Source of the DNA: Bryoerythrophyllum caledonicum
Taxonomy: Eukaryota > Streptophyta > Bryopsida > Pottiales > Pottiaceae
Direction: 5' to 3'
Assembly (NCBI GenBank): GCA_963971425.1
Contig: OZ020524.1
Location: 18,901,022 to 18,965,021, forward strand
DNA: 64,000 nucleotides
A program made the position numbers and the translations under genes. The number at the start of each line of letters is the position of its first letter. Within the stretch, counting starts at the first letter, position 1. Of the stretch, positions 34,283 to 45,933 are shown in pieces. The notes under the pieces were generated by a model. The model was not told the DNA's origin and ran no database searches. It saw only the letters and a list, made by a program, of their open reading frames with translations.

Positions 34283-34536
34283 AAAAATTGTTTGGAGGTT
34301 TAAAACTTGGTCCACACCATTTTTTTAATACAAACGCACAAATCCTTATGAGGCTTAAGTACATCCATAATCACACGGATTAACACCACTATTATTAAGT
34401 AGAATGTAGACAGTACTATTCATATTTTTTTTTAGTATCCATAATGTAATACAAAAATGGGAAAATACATTAAATGCTAAAAGATGAAGCATTGTAAGAA
34501 AATTTTCTCTTGGCACCGCAAAAACAAAAAATACAC

Positions 34537-36822
34537 CTAGTCAATATTCATCGGGCTATTAGTAGTGCCACTCGCCCCTGCCTCGTTGTCGTGTGCCCCT
34601 ACGTGCATAGGGAGGTCTTCATCTGAGCCCAATACAAGTCTACGAGACGCCGATCGTGTTCTCATCGTTGGTCCATCTTCATCCAACACGGCCCTTAGGA
34701 TTTGGGATTGCATGAGCTGGTCGAGCGCTTGCCGTGTCCCTGGACTGTGCACATCGAGCAAGAAGTCGATTCCGTCATTTCGGAAAATTTCTTTCCACTC
34801 TGATTCCGATAATTGTCTTAGTTCTTGCGGGTCCGGTTGGTCAACGTCGTGAGAAATGCGATCCCCGTTGTCGTCTGTGATGCGAACTCCATCAACGGCC
34901 CACAACCATTGCCGTGGATGAGGTCCGAAACGAAATTGCTCCCCGTTCTCGTCCCAATGGCCATTAAAGCATTGGTAGAAGAAATTTTGTTTTCCTTGAC
35001 CATATTTGTCCTTTAACGGGATCAAATTCTTGCACACCCGGACAATCTGCTCCGGGTCCCTTTCCCAACCCCACTCGTTTGAGAGGTGCATCTTATCCAA
35101 CGAGTGCATCTTCAGTTTCCAGCTCCACACCAAATCCTTTCCCCACATATGTGATTGATCATGAGCGTTCGTCACATTGAACTCCCAATGCGGGGGCATG
35201 TATGGAATTAATCCAAAAAGTTCGTACAATTGCTCGTGAAAAGGGGCCTTGCACAATGAGCACCGCCGGCGTACAACCATCAAGCTAATCAAGCAAAATT
35301 GATGGTACAAGTGCTCACAAGTGCCTAGATGCATCCCACCTTCTGGACCAAATGGGTTTAGACAAATTGAACAAGTCGTACCGTCGGATACGAAGCTCGA
35401 AGGTTGTGGCCACAATAACATGGGTTTGCCCCGATGATCGAGGGTAGATGAAACCTCCTTTTTGAAATCCCATTTGTAACGGGACCAATCGATGGTTGTT
35501 TGCCCACCAGCGGTTTTCACCATCGCCACTTCATCCATCTTGAAAAGATCATCTACGAGGGCCCACGATGTCAAACCAAACACCCTCTCCTGGTTGTTTT
35601 CGGTATAGTTGTTGTCGATTTTTTGGAATTCCACCACCAATTGTCGGGACCGATCGACCGTGAAGACGCAGGCCAACTTCCATTGATAGTAATGTTCTAC
35701 CAACACATCCAAGCGACTTTGTAGTCTTGAATTCTCTTCAAGCGCTTTAGCGAGCTCTTTGCCGCCGTCACCCCCCGCACCCTCTTCTTTGTTGACCATA
35801 GCTTTGTCAGCGTTGGTAGGGGCCTCATCAAACGACAGTGAATCGTCTTGGGTTGACACGTGTACAAGCCCTTCCTCCTCCCGTCATGGACTACGATCTT
35901 CTGTGGTTATTGTACTAGCTTGAAGGGCAAGTCGGAGCTCCTCCATATCACGTCGTTGCTGGTCAATAACAATGTTTTTATCATTGACTTCAACTCTCAA
36001 CTTGCGAACCTCATCGCGCGATGACAATAGTTCTGTTGTCTTCCCTTCCAATTGGTTCAACATGGTTTGAATAGTGTTGGCAAAAATAGCACCGGTAGGC
36101 TTCTAACGTTCAATCAACAACCGGGGGGGATTGTATCTGAGCCCCAACTTCATTAACGGTATCGTTAACGACTACGTTATCCGTTTGTTCCGCCCTCCTT
36201 CGTTTGGTGCGTGCTTGTGTCCTTTGGCTCCTTGTGATTGGAACGTGGGATCCGTCAGAGTCTGTATCCGTGTTTGAGGGATCGGTCTCGTACGTGTCGA
36301 CCGGTTCAGTCTTCGCCATCAATTTGCCCAATCCGCCTTCTGGATACCTCCGTGTCCCCATTGGAATCAATCCATTCGCCGGAGAAAGAACTCTTATGCT
36401 ATCTCCCATGGCTTTCAAGGTGGACCAATCCACCCTCTTGCCCAACTTTACCTTTGCATGGACACCTCGCGCAAGGAAGAGATTTACTTCATTGCGTTTG
36501 ATATAAGGGATGTCGTACAAGACTTGGTATACTTCAATGCACCGATTTTTGAACACCTCGTCGGTGCACTTCCATAAATTTGCCTTGTGAAAGCGTCGGT
36601 GATAATTGTGTCGCTCCTCCGGGAAAGCCTTGTCGATATGGCACCACTCGATGAAGTTTGCGCAATCCTCGAAACTCCATGGCTCCGGAACTTCTTCCCA
36701 ACCTTTTTAAAAGCCAATTTAACAGGATTCCGAAGCACATGCAACCTCTTCCGCTGCTTGTTTCCCGATCGTAGTCGACTCTTGTCTCGTTCTTCTTTAT
36801 TCATTTTTACCGGCGTGGCCAT
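34537..36822 (-). pseudogene. Coiled-coil/RING-H2 protein gene (hAT cargo)
   Basis: The N-terminal part (36822-36110) is the ERDKSR...EPWSFEDC...VDWSTLK module shared with the split gene. It is followed by an acidic region and a KRRRAE basic patch. After a frame change near 36110, a coiled coil (LNQLEGKTTELLSS, EELRLALQ) runs to a TGA at 35884-35886. The frame then continues in phase to 34537. There CSICLNPF, GTCEHLYHQFC and RRRCSLCKAPF supply the eight C3H2C3 ligands of a RING-H2 domain. RING-H2 proteins are usually ubiquitin E3 ligases, so this would be a nuclear or cytosolic ligase. Another frameshift lies in an A-run at about 36707. Whether it was one gene or two is not certain. Confidence 0.7.
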
Positions 36823-36952
36823 GGGTGGGGAAAATCTGAATAATGTATGTGATGCGAATGGACGAAGTCCTCACACGACGCCCACAACCAACTCAATTAA
36901 GAGGTGGATGAAGAGGGAGTATGTGAGGCGAGGACAATTAGGGGTGTGCACG

Positions 36953-37129
36953 ATATTATATAGCCGATAGACGAAGCACTGGTCTAGGGTCCCCGGGCAG
37001 GGCCGGGGACGTCTCCGCGGCATGGACGGGGACGTCTCCGCCCCACCCCGGGCAGGGGCGGAGACGTCCCCGCCCTGCCAAGGTAGGGCGGGGACGTCTT
37101 CGCAAAAAGAACCCTACACCATATAAATA
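36953..37129. promoter_or_regulatory. Bidirectional promoter region of RING and kinase genes
   Basis: TATATAA (minus strand, 36956-36962) faces the RING gene start at 36822. TATAAATA (plus strand, 37122-37129) faces the kinase start at 37319. Four GACGTC palindromic units lie between them. The layout suggests shared regulation, possibly by the transposase or a bZIP-type factor; this is inference. Confidence 0.6.
36995..37102. repeat. GACGTC palindromic module cluster 4 (between divergent genes)
   Basis: Four units lie between the RING gene (start 36822, minus) and the kinase gene (start 37319, plus). They are bracketed by a TATA box on each side. Examples are GGCGGAGACGTCCCCGCC and GACGGGGACGTCTCCGCCCC. 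Confidence 0.8.
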
Positions 37130-37318
37130 GGGGACATTTTGTCCTTATTCTCTACCAAGTCTACTCCCTAGGCCTCACGTATTAGTTCGCTTTGCGGCCT
37201 GAAAGTGACTTTGGTGGGTGATCGGGCTTAGCCCATTTATTGTATCCAGACTCTTTGCGGTTTTTTTTAAAACCATCAACTTGGAATTTCGACCAAGGTA
37301 GGGAGTTGACAATCACAT

Positions 37319-38899
37319 ATGGCGGGAGAAGGAAGTAGGTCGATGGAGAAGCGCCCAGTATTTATGGACTTGGATGATGTTGATGAGACGGTTCTTCCGT
37401 CCACCTACACGGAGTTGACTTCGGGATCATTGAATCCGTCGTCATCGAGCGGGAAGAGGCGGAAGAAGTCACCAAATCCGGACATGCCCCTGCACGAATA
37501 TATGATTGAATGTAGAGGGATAGCCGTCGAGTTCTACAACCGCCCGACGAGAGGGGCGTTGACGAGGAGCTATCTGAACCACAACGAAGAGGGATACCAC
37601 AAGTTGACGGTTGACATGCGACACGAATTAATGTCAAACCTTGTTAAATCTGAGAAATTTAATAATTTCTTAGATTATTGGTTGCATTCGGAGTGGTTGG
37701 ACACACAAGTGACCGCACTGACCACCAATATCGTTGCGAACTGGTGTTACGTCACGGGGAATAAGGAGGATGAGAGCACCTGGAACCTGGAGGAGTGCGC
37801 ACTAGTGGCGAAGATGAGGATGATCCACGGCTTTGTTCAACAATACTCTTCTTCCCGTAAGAAGAAACTAGCTTCTTAGAAAGCGACTATTGAGGAGTGA
37901 ATTTTGGCTCACTACGTTGGTGGAACTTTCAAGTGGCTTGAAAGTTGCGCTAAAGTGATTCCAATGCCAGGGCAGAGCGCGGTGGGTGGCTATGGGGCTG
38001 TACGGAAGGTGATGATAACCAAATTGGAAAACATTCCAAGTTGGATTTACTTTGCCGGAAAGACTCTGACCAACACCAACGAGAGGGAGAAGCGCCGAAA
38101 CATCATCAACAAGGCTGGAGGGTGTCCGGTAGGGCATGTAGGGATCATTAGACTTGCGTACATCCACCCGAAAACTATGGAAGGATACACGCTCTGGTGG
38201 AATGCGGAATCTCTGGCTTCTTTTTGGTCCAAGTTTGACTCGAAAGTGGACGAAGCATTGCCATTTGAACGGAGTGAGATGCATCCAAATATTGGGTTGT
38301 CAATCCAAGAGCTTCGGTGGGTAAAAACTTACCGCCAAAATCGAGTGAACCTCGCGCTATCATTGCTTGTCATTGTGGGAAAATGCCACGACGCAAATTA
38401 TATACACAATGACATCTCTCCATCGAATGCTTTGCTCTACTTTGATGAGTGGAAATCCGATACAGTGTACATCGAAATTTGCGATTGGGGGCTTTCTAGT
38501 CGGGTTGTGGAGAATGAGCCATCAAGGTATGGTTATCAATTCAAGGAGGAGCTTCAATAAGAGAGAGAGCGGCGACGGTTTGTGGCACCAGAACTGTTCT
38601 ATAATTTTGGGGCGCGGGACTCCACCAACTCGCTTGAAGTCATGCAACGGTCACACCTCTACTCCAAGGCAACAGATGCATTTGCGGTGGGTTGGATTTG
38701 TGAAAAAATTTGGAAAGAAGATTGGGACACTTCATATTTCACCAGCAAAAACACGGAGCAATATGTAAACCAGAAGCTAAAATTTACAGCGTTGCAAAAA
38801 CAACTGCTCGAAGAACGGTCTTCTGTGCTAGATGTTGTAGACACATTAATGAAACCCCCCCACAACTGGACTATGCCTCTATGTTGTTACCGACAATAG
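37319..38899 (+). pseudogene. Protein-kinase-like gene (hAT cargo) with three in-frame stops
   Basis: One reading frame of 527 codons is interrupted by TAG (37877), TGA (37898) and TAA (38558), with no frameshift. The N-terminal 186 residues are unassigned and carry a GKRRKKS basic patch. The kinase part has GGYGAVRKV (glycine loop), FAGKTL (candidate ATP lysine) and IHNDISPSNALL (catalytic loop, HND instead of HRD). ICDWGLSSR (DWG in place of DFG) and RRFVAPELFY (APE) follow. Catalytic Asp and Asn and the metal-binding Asp are present. HNDISPSN-type loops are typical of divergent, fungal FunK1-like kinases. Transcription would start from the TATA box at 37122. Confidence 0.75.
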
Positions 38900-39312
38900 T
38901 TTTTTGTTAATTAGCTGCATTAGTATCGCATGTGGTGGTTAAATAGGCAATACGGCATCTTCGTAGAAGAATATGTGTACTTGGCAATTGCCATACGTTA
39001 TATTTTAATCAATATTGGATACGTCCAAATCTTAAATTCTAAATCCGAGATTTGCATTTGTTCAAGCACAAATAATTATTGATTCACTATTGATACACTA
39101 AATGTGCACAAGTGAAAGAAATGAATTTATTATTTCTACAAAAATTGATATATAGTGTAGTAAATGGCATTTAGTGTCCGGTTATGTCACTACACTAAGT
39201 GCCTCATTTGCAATTGGTGTATGGGTTCACATTTAGTGTATACTACAGTAAACATAAATTTTAGTTTACCAACATAGTGTCAATTGTTAAACACTATTAA
39301 CTAACTCATGAA

Positions 39313-39364
39313 GGGGCGGAGACGTCTCCGCCCTGCCCGTATGGGGCGGGGACGTCTCCGCCCC
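39313..39364. repeat. GACGTC palindromic module cluster 5 (near right hAT end)
   Basis: Two units (GGCGGAGACGTCTCCGCC and GGCGGGGACGTCTCCGCC) lie about 215 bp inside the right end, mirroring cluster 1 at the left end. Confidence 0.8.
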
Positions 39365-39470
39365 ACCTCCCTCTTGCCATTAGTCCCCGATCCTACTCAA
39401 ACATGACCCTCTCCTACGTGGCAGCTATGTGATGCCAACATGGCTACCACGTCGCCTATTTTTTACCTAG

Positions 39471-39501
39471 CGGGTAAGTCAACCGTCAGTTGACTTACCC
39501 G
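39471..39501. repeat. Perfect hairpin just inside the hAT right end
   Basis: 13-bp arms CGGGTAAGTCAAC and GTTGACTTACCCG enclose a 5-base loop. The hairpin abuts the GGACGGG subterminal array and may belong to the transposase-binding region. 38900-39312 otherwise shows no gene. Confidence 0.7.
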
Positions 39502-39585
39502 GACGGGCGAGAGCTCTACCGGACGGGCGAATCGGACGGACGGGCGTACCGGACGTCCGTCCAGTATGACAACCCTGTATCACGG
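39495..39585 (-). repeat. hAT right end: subterminal repeats, TIR and TSD
   Basis: Four GGACGGG-type units (from 39500), a GGACGTCCGTCC inverted pair, then TATGACAACCCTG (ends 39577) and the duplication TATCACGG at 39578-39585. It mirrors the left end in content. Confidence 0.85.
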
Positions 39586-39589
39586 AGTC

Positions 39590-40750
39590 TTGTGCCATGT
39601 CTATGCAAAAGTCTTCAATGTGGGGTCTTCATTTCGAGTTCTTGGAGAACACTTTTGTGGCGGACAGAGAGGAGCCTTGTCAGGGCAGCAATGTGCCCAT
39701 GTGGTCGTCTGTGTTTGCTTGTGATTACGGTTTGCATTGTCATGCGGTGTCTTCTCAACTTCGTTTGATCTCCTCTGACTAGAGTCCTGGATTTCTTAAT
39801 TTTAATTTTTTTTGTGACACCTAAGACCTACCTTGAAATCCAAAGGTGGTTCTCAGAAGTCACACTTTTTTTTAACAATATATATGGTGATCTCGAGAGA
39901 ATCACCTTCAAATCCAAAGGTCGTAATTTTTAATATATATATTTTTAATATATTTTTAAAAAATTATTAAAAAAAAAATTATAGAAAAAACAAAATATAG
40001 TGACCCCAAAAGACCCTCCTTTGGATCCAAAGGTAGATATCTTGGGATCACAATTTTTAATCTAATCAAAAAAATAAAATTAGAAAAAAAATAAAAATAG
40101 AGAAACCCCAAGAGATCTACTTTCAAATCGGAAGGTGAGTCTCAAGGGTCACGATTTAAAAAATAAATCGAGGATGCTACAAAATTACTCTAGCTCAAGT
40201 CATGTTTGATGAATTTCCAAGTTTACTTCGTTGCATGCATGGGATGATCTTTTACAATGCACGTCTTTGCTTTTATGGAAGTCCGAGAAGGTCATGCTGG
40301 TCATGCCGCTTTTGTTGCTCATGATAAGCTCAAGTCAATGATTCTTTCGGTAGTCATGATGCTAATGTTGAGCTCAACTCTTTGTTTTTCAAGCTTGTTG
40401 GGTGGCTCATGTCCGTTTGCTGGTGATGATGGTCTCCATTGTCATGCTTGATTTGCCTCGTTTCAGTCTAGTCTCCTCCAACTAGTGTGCAAGATTTGTG
40501 GTTTTTCAAAAAATATTGTGACTTCTCATACCTACCTTCGGATATGAAGGTGGGTCTTAGAGATCATGGTTTAAAAAAACATTAAGGATCCTACAAAAGT
40601 ACTTCAATTCAATTTGTGTTTGATGAGTTTTCCAAGTTCACCTCATTGTATACATGGGATGATCTTTTGCAATGCACGTCTTTACTTTCATGCAAATCAA
40701 AGCAGGTCATCTTTGTCATGCCGCTGATGTTGCACATTATAAGCATGATA
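39590..40750 (+). repeat. Tandemly repeated non-coding block right of the hAT
   Basis: Diverged units recur. A GGGATGATCTTTT.CAATGCACGT block occurs at about 40230 and 40650. CCTACCTT.GGAT..GAAGGTGGG-type stretches occur at about 39827, 40015, 40115 and 40530. GTCATGC...CT.CTC..ACTAG-like blocks occur at about 39738 and 40443. No ORF persists, so it is probably satellite-like or old transposon sequence. Confidence 0.6.
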
Positions 40751-41333
40751 ACCAAAGTTCATTGATTGTTACATTGGTCCAGATGCAATCTGTTGCACTC
40801 AATGCAACAACTGATGGTTAAATCACTTTTGTATTGTGTACGGCGTGGGGGGTTGGTAGTTTGAATCCATGGGATGCAAGTGTTGCAGAGGCAATGGCAC
40901 TGCTTGCATCTCCTCCACGTCTTCTAAGGGTAGCCAGACAGTGATCTGCCGCATGTCCATTCATAGACTTGGAGGCAGACGCTAGTGGTTCTGATAGTAG
41001 TGATCGACCTTTGGACGAGGGTGACTCTAATCGCTTTTCAACGGAGGAATTGTGATTTCTTGACTTTGTTTGTTGTTTGTCTTCTCATTGGACTTTAAGT
41101 TTGTTGACATCATAATCGTAATTGTGTGAGACTTTTGTTTTATTTGTGAATGTCCCATTTTATCTTGGTATGTCATTCCAAGTGAATTTCTAAATGTAGA
41201 CTCTAGTTTAATCCAAAGATTGATCTATATATCAATCACCACATTGTTCTAATATACATACACATTATCTGTTGCGGGTAAATTCTAACAACTTATAATC
41301 ATTTAGACAATTCATTCCATTTCTTAAGCCCTA
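40751..41333. other. Non-coding, no gene seen
   Basis: AT-rich intergenic sequence between the tandem block and a MITE copy; nothing recognisable. Confidence 0.4.
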
Positions 41334-41337
41334 AATT

Positions 41338-42420
41338 ACTTTGACATTTTTGCACCAAAAACACTTTACAACTTCTCTTTTCAATGCAATGAATAAGGTA
41401 GAAAACAATAAAATATATTTCTAGCTTGAATCGTAGGATCTCAATTAAAAATTATTTAGTACATACTCACAAAGTTTAATAAACTTTGACCACACGGATT
41501 GAAAGATTAGTGTTTGAAGTAGTGAAAAAGGGTTCATTAACTTCCCTACGTTTAGTGGATAAAACAAGGGCCACACAACATAAATCAGCCTCGTTGGATC
41601 ATCACATATAATGCAACAAAACAAAACTACTGTTATACAACTAATACTACGGCTGTTTTGTTATAATAATATGACAAAACATTTCTTTTGTTGTTACAAC
41701 AAAAACAATGTTATGTTACAATATTTATTTACAGTTTTAGCAAAAAAACAGATCAAATTGGATCAATAGACTTTGACTTCACTAGGTGTCAAATTTTGCA
41801 CTACACAAGGTCTAAATCCATTACCATGGTGTTAAGTATGATGTTAGTTCCTTATACACCAATTTTTAGAGGTAGAAGAGGGGTGTAGCCCATTTAAAAC
41901 AAGGAGTGGAGGTGCAAAAATTGCCAATTGATGTTTTAATTTTTTGTGAACTAAATATGTTCTAGATTGATAATCTAAATAGTCAATAAAAAAAATTACA
42001 CCATCTATTGTTGTAGAAAAAATATAAAGTGAAAATTATGAATATTTCTAAGTTTAATGTGGAAAGGAAGAAGTTTTTTTGGTACCTTGCCCGACAATGT
42101 GTGACTGTGTGTGAAATTGTTTGACTTGGGTTAATATGTTGTTTTTCACTAAAGACAAAAGTTTTTTTTGACAATATGAAAGGATATGATATTATTATCA
42201 AGAATTGAAAATCTCATATTTAATAGAGTGTCCTAGCAAATCTTTTTGGAGTTGCCCAACGTGCGCACTCGCCCCATTTGAACTTCAAAAACCTATAACA
42301 TTATCATTACATGTCGGATTTAAAAAAAATTGGACTGACACGAAGCTTTTAGTAATGTCCATCTACAATAAAAATTTCAATAAAGTGTTGAAATTGAGGG
42401 ATTAGAATTGCACAAGAAGC
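41338..42420 (+). mobile_element. TTAA-MITE copy 3
   Basis: It starts after TTAA (41334-41337) with GCCCTAAATTACTTTGAC. It shares ACCAAAAACACTTTACAA, the CCGTAGGATCTCAA-type block and ACCACACGGATTGAAAG with copy 5. CTTATACACCAATTTTTAGA and TTTTTTTGGTACCTTGCCC also match. The right end is not clear. Confidence 0.7.
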
Positions 42421-44420
42421 AATAAAGACTACCTTCATTTAAAGAACCTCATGAGAGTAGCGTTTGAATGTTCTAGAATTTCTATAATAAAGGGGTGCCA
42501 GAATTAATAATGATGTCCTTACAACAGTTTTTGATTTGATTGATTATGAATATTTGCAAATTCGTAATGTCTCTCACATGTTTACATGCTTGGTACTATT
42601 CACATCGGTCAGATTTGGACACTCTCTGTCGAAGTATAAATTTTTTCATTCAATGTTGTTCAAACGTCATGGGTATCACCTAGGTATTACATGGATATCA
42701 CCTTGATATGATGTGGATATCACCTTGATATGATGTGGATATCACCTAGGTATTGTAAGGGTATGACGGTAGCATTGCATAGGCACCTTCCATAAATCCC
42801 TTCTATATTTCCAAAATTTTTAATACTCTCTATTGTCAATTAATTATGTACAAATCTGACCAATGACTGGGTCAAATATGTCAAATTATCCTAATAAAAA
42901 ACCCACAGTCTTAAGTGTCCGTTTCAAAATTTTAAAGAATTGTTGACACTAAAATATTAATAATTTAGACTTCAATATGTCCAAATATCTTTGCATTGTA
43001 GGATTTTACATGTTTTTTTTCACATGTCTAGATAGACTAAATATAAACCACGGCCATTGGCATTGCTTTCAAATTGAAAAAAAAATATAAAGTTTTTTTT
43101 GGAAAAATTTCAATGCTCAACGCTAGCCGCTTGCCCCTTACAAGATAGCATTCATAGTAAGAGAAAAGATGAGGCAATCTGAAGGTGAGATACAAAAACA
43201 GAAAAGAATAGAGTACAATCCAACCGCTTAAAGGTGAGTGGGGGACCATAATAAAATTTAGCATGACATAGACCTTTGGATTGAAGATTGTTCAACTATC
43301 ATCTTTCATTTGGAGGTCATTTTGATATCTGGACCTAATGATGCTCAACTACAACACCATAAATGTAGAATACATGGCCATTTTGCAACTTCTCAAGCAT
43401 GTAGTAGGTGCAATAATGATGTGAATTAAAATTTTCATGTGTCATTGGATTGGGCTCAACACAAATACAAACTTTTGTAACTATTGTATACATCAATTCT
43501 TAATATACCTCGTAGGTCAAATACACATGAAACATCATGTTGGAACCCAAATGTGGCTTCTCTAACCTTTAAGGGTTAATACATCACTCAATAATACGAC
43601 GACCATAATTATATGACACTTTTTTGCGCCACCAAACTTTTGTGGTCTCAAAATCTTTCTATATTACGCCTTTGGCACTCAATATTGCGACACTTTGAGA
43701 CCCCCCACATTGTCAAATTACAGAGGGAGTAAGTGCATTAGAAATATGTTATCATGCTAGAAACAAGTTGTGAATGCTTGGAAACATGTGCACCACCGAT
43801 TAGAGTTCTTTCATTTTGCATTAGGGTTTTTTATGTGATATCTGCAATGTTATGAAGTTCCTACAAGCTATTCGCAATATGTTTCTTGTGCCTTTTTATC
43901 CTAGACACTTTTTACCAACCTTTAGGCATCTATTATTGTGCTTTACAATAAATCCTCAATTATGCGACATTTAGGTTCAAAATGTCATATTAACAAATAT
44001 GTGACACCTCAAAAATTACAACATTTTCCTAGTTTTGTAAATGTGTCATATTAAAGAAGTTAGCCTATACAAGCAAATGTTATGCTTTCTTTTTTTACAC
44101 CAATAAAATGTTTGAGTAGTAATTGCGAACAATATTATTGAGCCTTGCCTATTGCAAGCTAAAGTTCCTCTTTAGTACTCCATGTTCCCTAAGAGTTGAC
44201 TTGTGGTTCCTCCACACCTCTCCTAAGTCAAGTCACCAATTCCATGTGGTCTTGGTTACTATCAAAAGACAATATAGTAGGAGGTGACAAAATGAGATCA
44301 CCCCTTGCACTTTAGGAAACTCAAGTGGTATGAAGTAATTTAGTTATTTGTAAAGTCTTGCAAGAAGAGGAAAGAGACTTGCAAGATTTGTAAAAGTAGG
44401 TTACATGGTTAAAAGGTGGC
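42421..44420. other. Non-coding region with degenerate GATATCACC array
   Basis: No gene. A short array at 42665-42775 contains two nearly perfect units of GGATATCACCTTGATATGAT, related to 10800-10920. The rest is AT-rich. Confidence 0.5.
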
Positions 44421-44424
44421 TTAA

Positions 44425-45232
44425 CCCCCAAAGGACCAAGACATTTTCCCCTCAAAATCACTCCAAAACTGCCATTTTCAACACAATCAACACAAAATGA
44501 TACAAAATGTTTTTTTCTAAAAATTAAACCGTAGGATCTTGTACTAGAGTTGTATGAAAGTGTGTGGTGAAAATTTTGGTAAGTTTGACCGCACAAATTG
44601 AAAGATATTAGCCTTTGAAGTGAGACATAATCTCTTTTTGAGGTCATACTAAACACCTTCAACAAACTTCGACCACCTTCTATGGCAACTTTTTGCACTA
44701 CAGGTGTGAATTTATTATGTCAACTTGAAAAGCATCATGTTAGGCACATGTGCACCAAATTTTAGAAGTAGAAGAGGTGTAGAAGATGTCCTAAAAAATC
44801 CTGCAATGCAACTATGTGCTGAGAATCAACAATACACTTTATATTTTGCATATTTCATATCCTTCTCAAATTTTTGAAATTCACAAATCCGTACGGTGGA
44901 TGCAAAGATCTCAATTTCTTTTCCAAGTAGACATTTTCTTTCTTTAAATGGAAAAAAACTCGAATTTCTATTGAATTTAGAAGTTATTAAAGTTTAGTGA
45001 CAGTATTTGTGATATGTCACACTAGACTGCTGCACTATTTGTATATGTAAGTGAAAATAAATTGTAGCTTTTGAACTGTAAGTCGGAATTCTACGAAATT
45101 TGTGTCTACGCAAAGCTAATCAAAAGTTGTCCATTCAGTAAAAAATCTCAGAAAATAATGCCTAGAATTGAGAATGTGGTACCTTACCCAAACTCAAAAT
45201 GTCTCCCGAGGGGGCTTTGGTTCTTTCGGGGT
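44425..45232 (+). mobile_element. TTAA-MITE copy 4
   Basis: It is flanked by TTAA (44421-44424 and 45233-45236). The ends are CCCCCAAAGGACCAAGACAT and its diverged inverse (reverse complement CCCCGAAAGAACCAAAG). The interior is shorter and more diverged than copies 1 and 5, but keeps the CCGCAC..ATTGAAAGATATTA block. Confidence 0.65.
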
Positions 45233-45933
45233 TTAAATAGGATTCTTTTTCTTTTTTGAAAGCAACCTATTATTGAACAATGTGGATCAAGTGAGTTTGA
45301 GAACATTAATCTCATTGCAACTCAATGCAACATGAAGACCTTTTCCAAAGCCATGAAATCCCTTACGCCATCCTATTGCTGAAATCGTGCTTTTACAACC
45401 CAAGAAGGAACCATCTCTGATATTTGTCTAGAAAGATATGTGCTACAATTGACCGCAACAATTGATCAAAAGTAACAGTATCACCTTCGTTTCAAGCCCA
45501 GGCTCCTAGTTACATTCTATAAGACCTCCATTTCCCTTGTGCAAGAAAAAGAATTTCGAGTTTTGCACCGTGACTGGCCAAGGTGGTTGTTACTTACCGT
45601 GTAAATTTTTATTCCTAGGCCTGCAAGGCTGCCCTATTTGTGTCCAGCTAAACACGCAATACACTGAAGAAAGTTTTTGTATTGGGAAAGAGGAACATTA
45701 ACCCTTTACCGCCCAGGACTTGTTTATGGAAAACCAAGAATTCTGCTAATTTATTTCTTTGAACTGGATTTGATGGAAATACAATGCCTAATATTGATAT
45801 CTAACCTTACAAAATTGAACTTAACATGTGACCTAAACTTTTGGGAAATTTTGCCGAGCATCCAACGGTTGATGGAATAGATTATAGTCTTTAAGGTACC
45901 ATATATTGGCAGTGAAAACTGTGGATTTTGTAG

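Larger units (their letters stand above)
13468..39577. mobile_element. Giant 26.1-kb hAT element with gene cargo (composite, contains a nested MULE)
   Basis: The left end reads CAGGGTTGTCATAACGGACG. The right end, reverse complemented, reads CAGGGTTGTCATACTGGACG. The flanks are a perfect 8-bp duplication, TATCACGG (13460-13467 and 39578-39585), as hAT transposases make. Both ends carry clusters of GGACGGG subterminal repeats. Inside are a hAT transposase (13917-17458), a RING-H2 gene (34537-36822), a kinase-like gene (37319-38899) and a partial paralog of the RING-gene front module (32778-33132 plus 18431-18734). A 14.0-kb MULE splits that paralog; without it the hAT would be about 12.1 kb. 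All genes carry stops or frameshifts, so this copy is not autonomous now, but the perfect duplication suggests a fairly recent insertion. Confidence 0.9.

Noticed and set aside
15437-38560. Alternative nuclear genetic code or programmed readthrough to explain in-frame stops
   Set aside because: All three stop codons occur inside the frames and the same codons terminate other genes (MinE ends in TGA). Frameshifts also occur, so decay is simpler.
42665-42775. Short repeats resembling a CRISPR array
   Set aside because: Units are contiguous or degenerate, without regular spacers, and the genome is eukaryotic.
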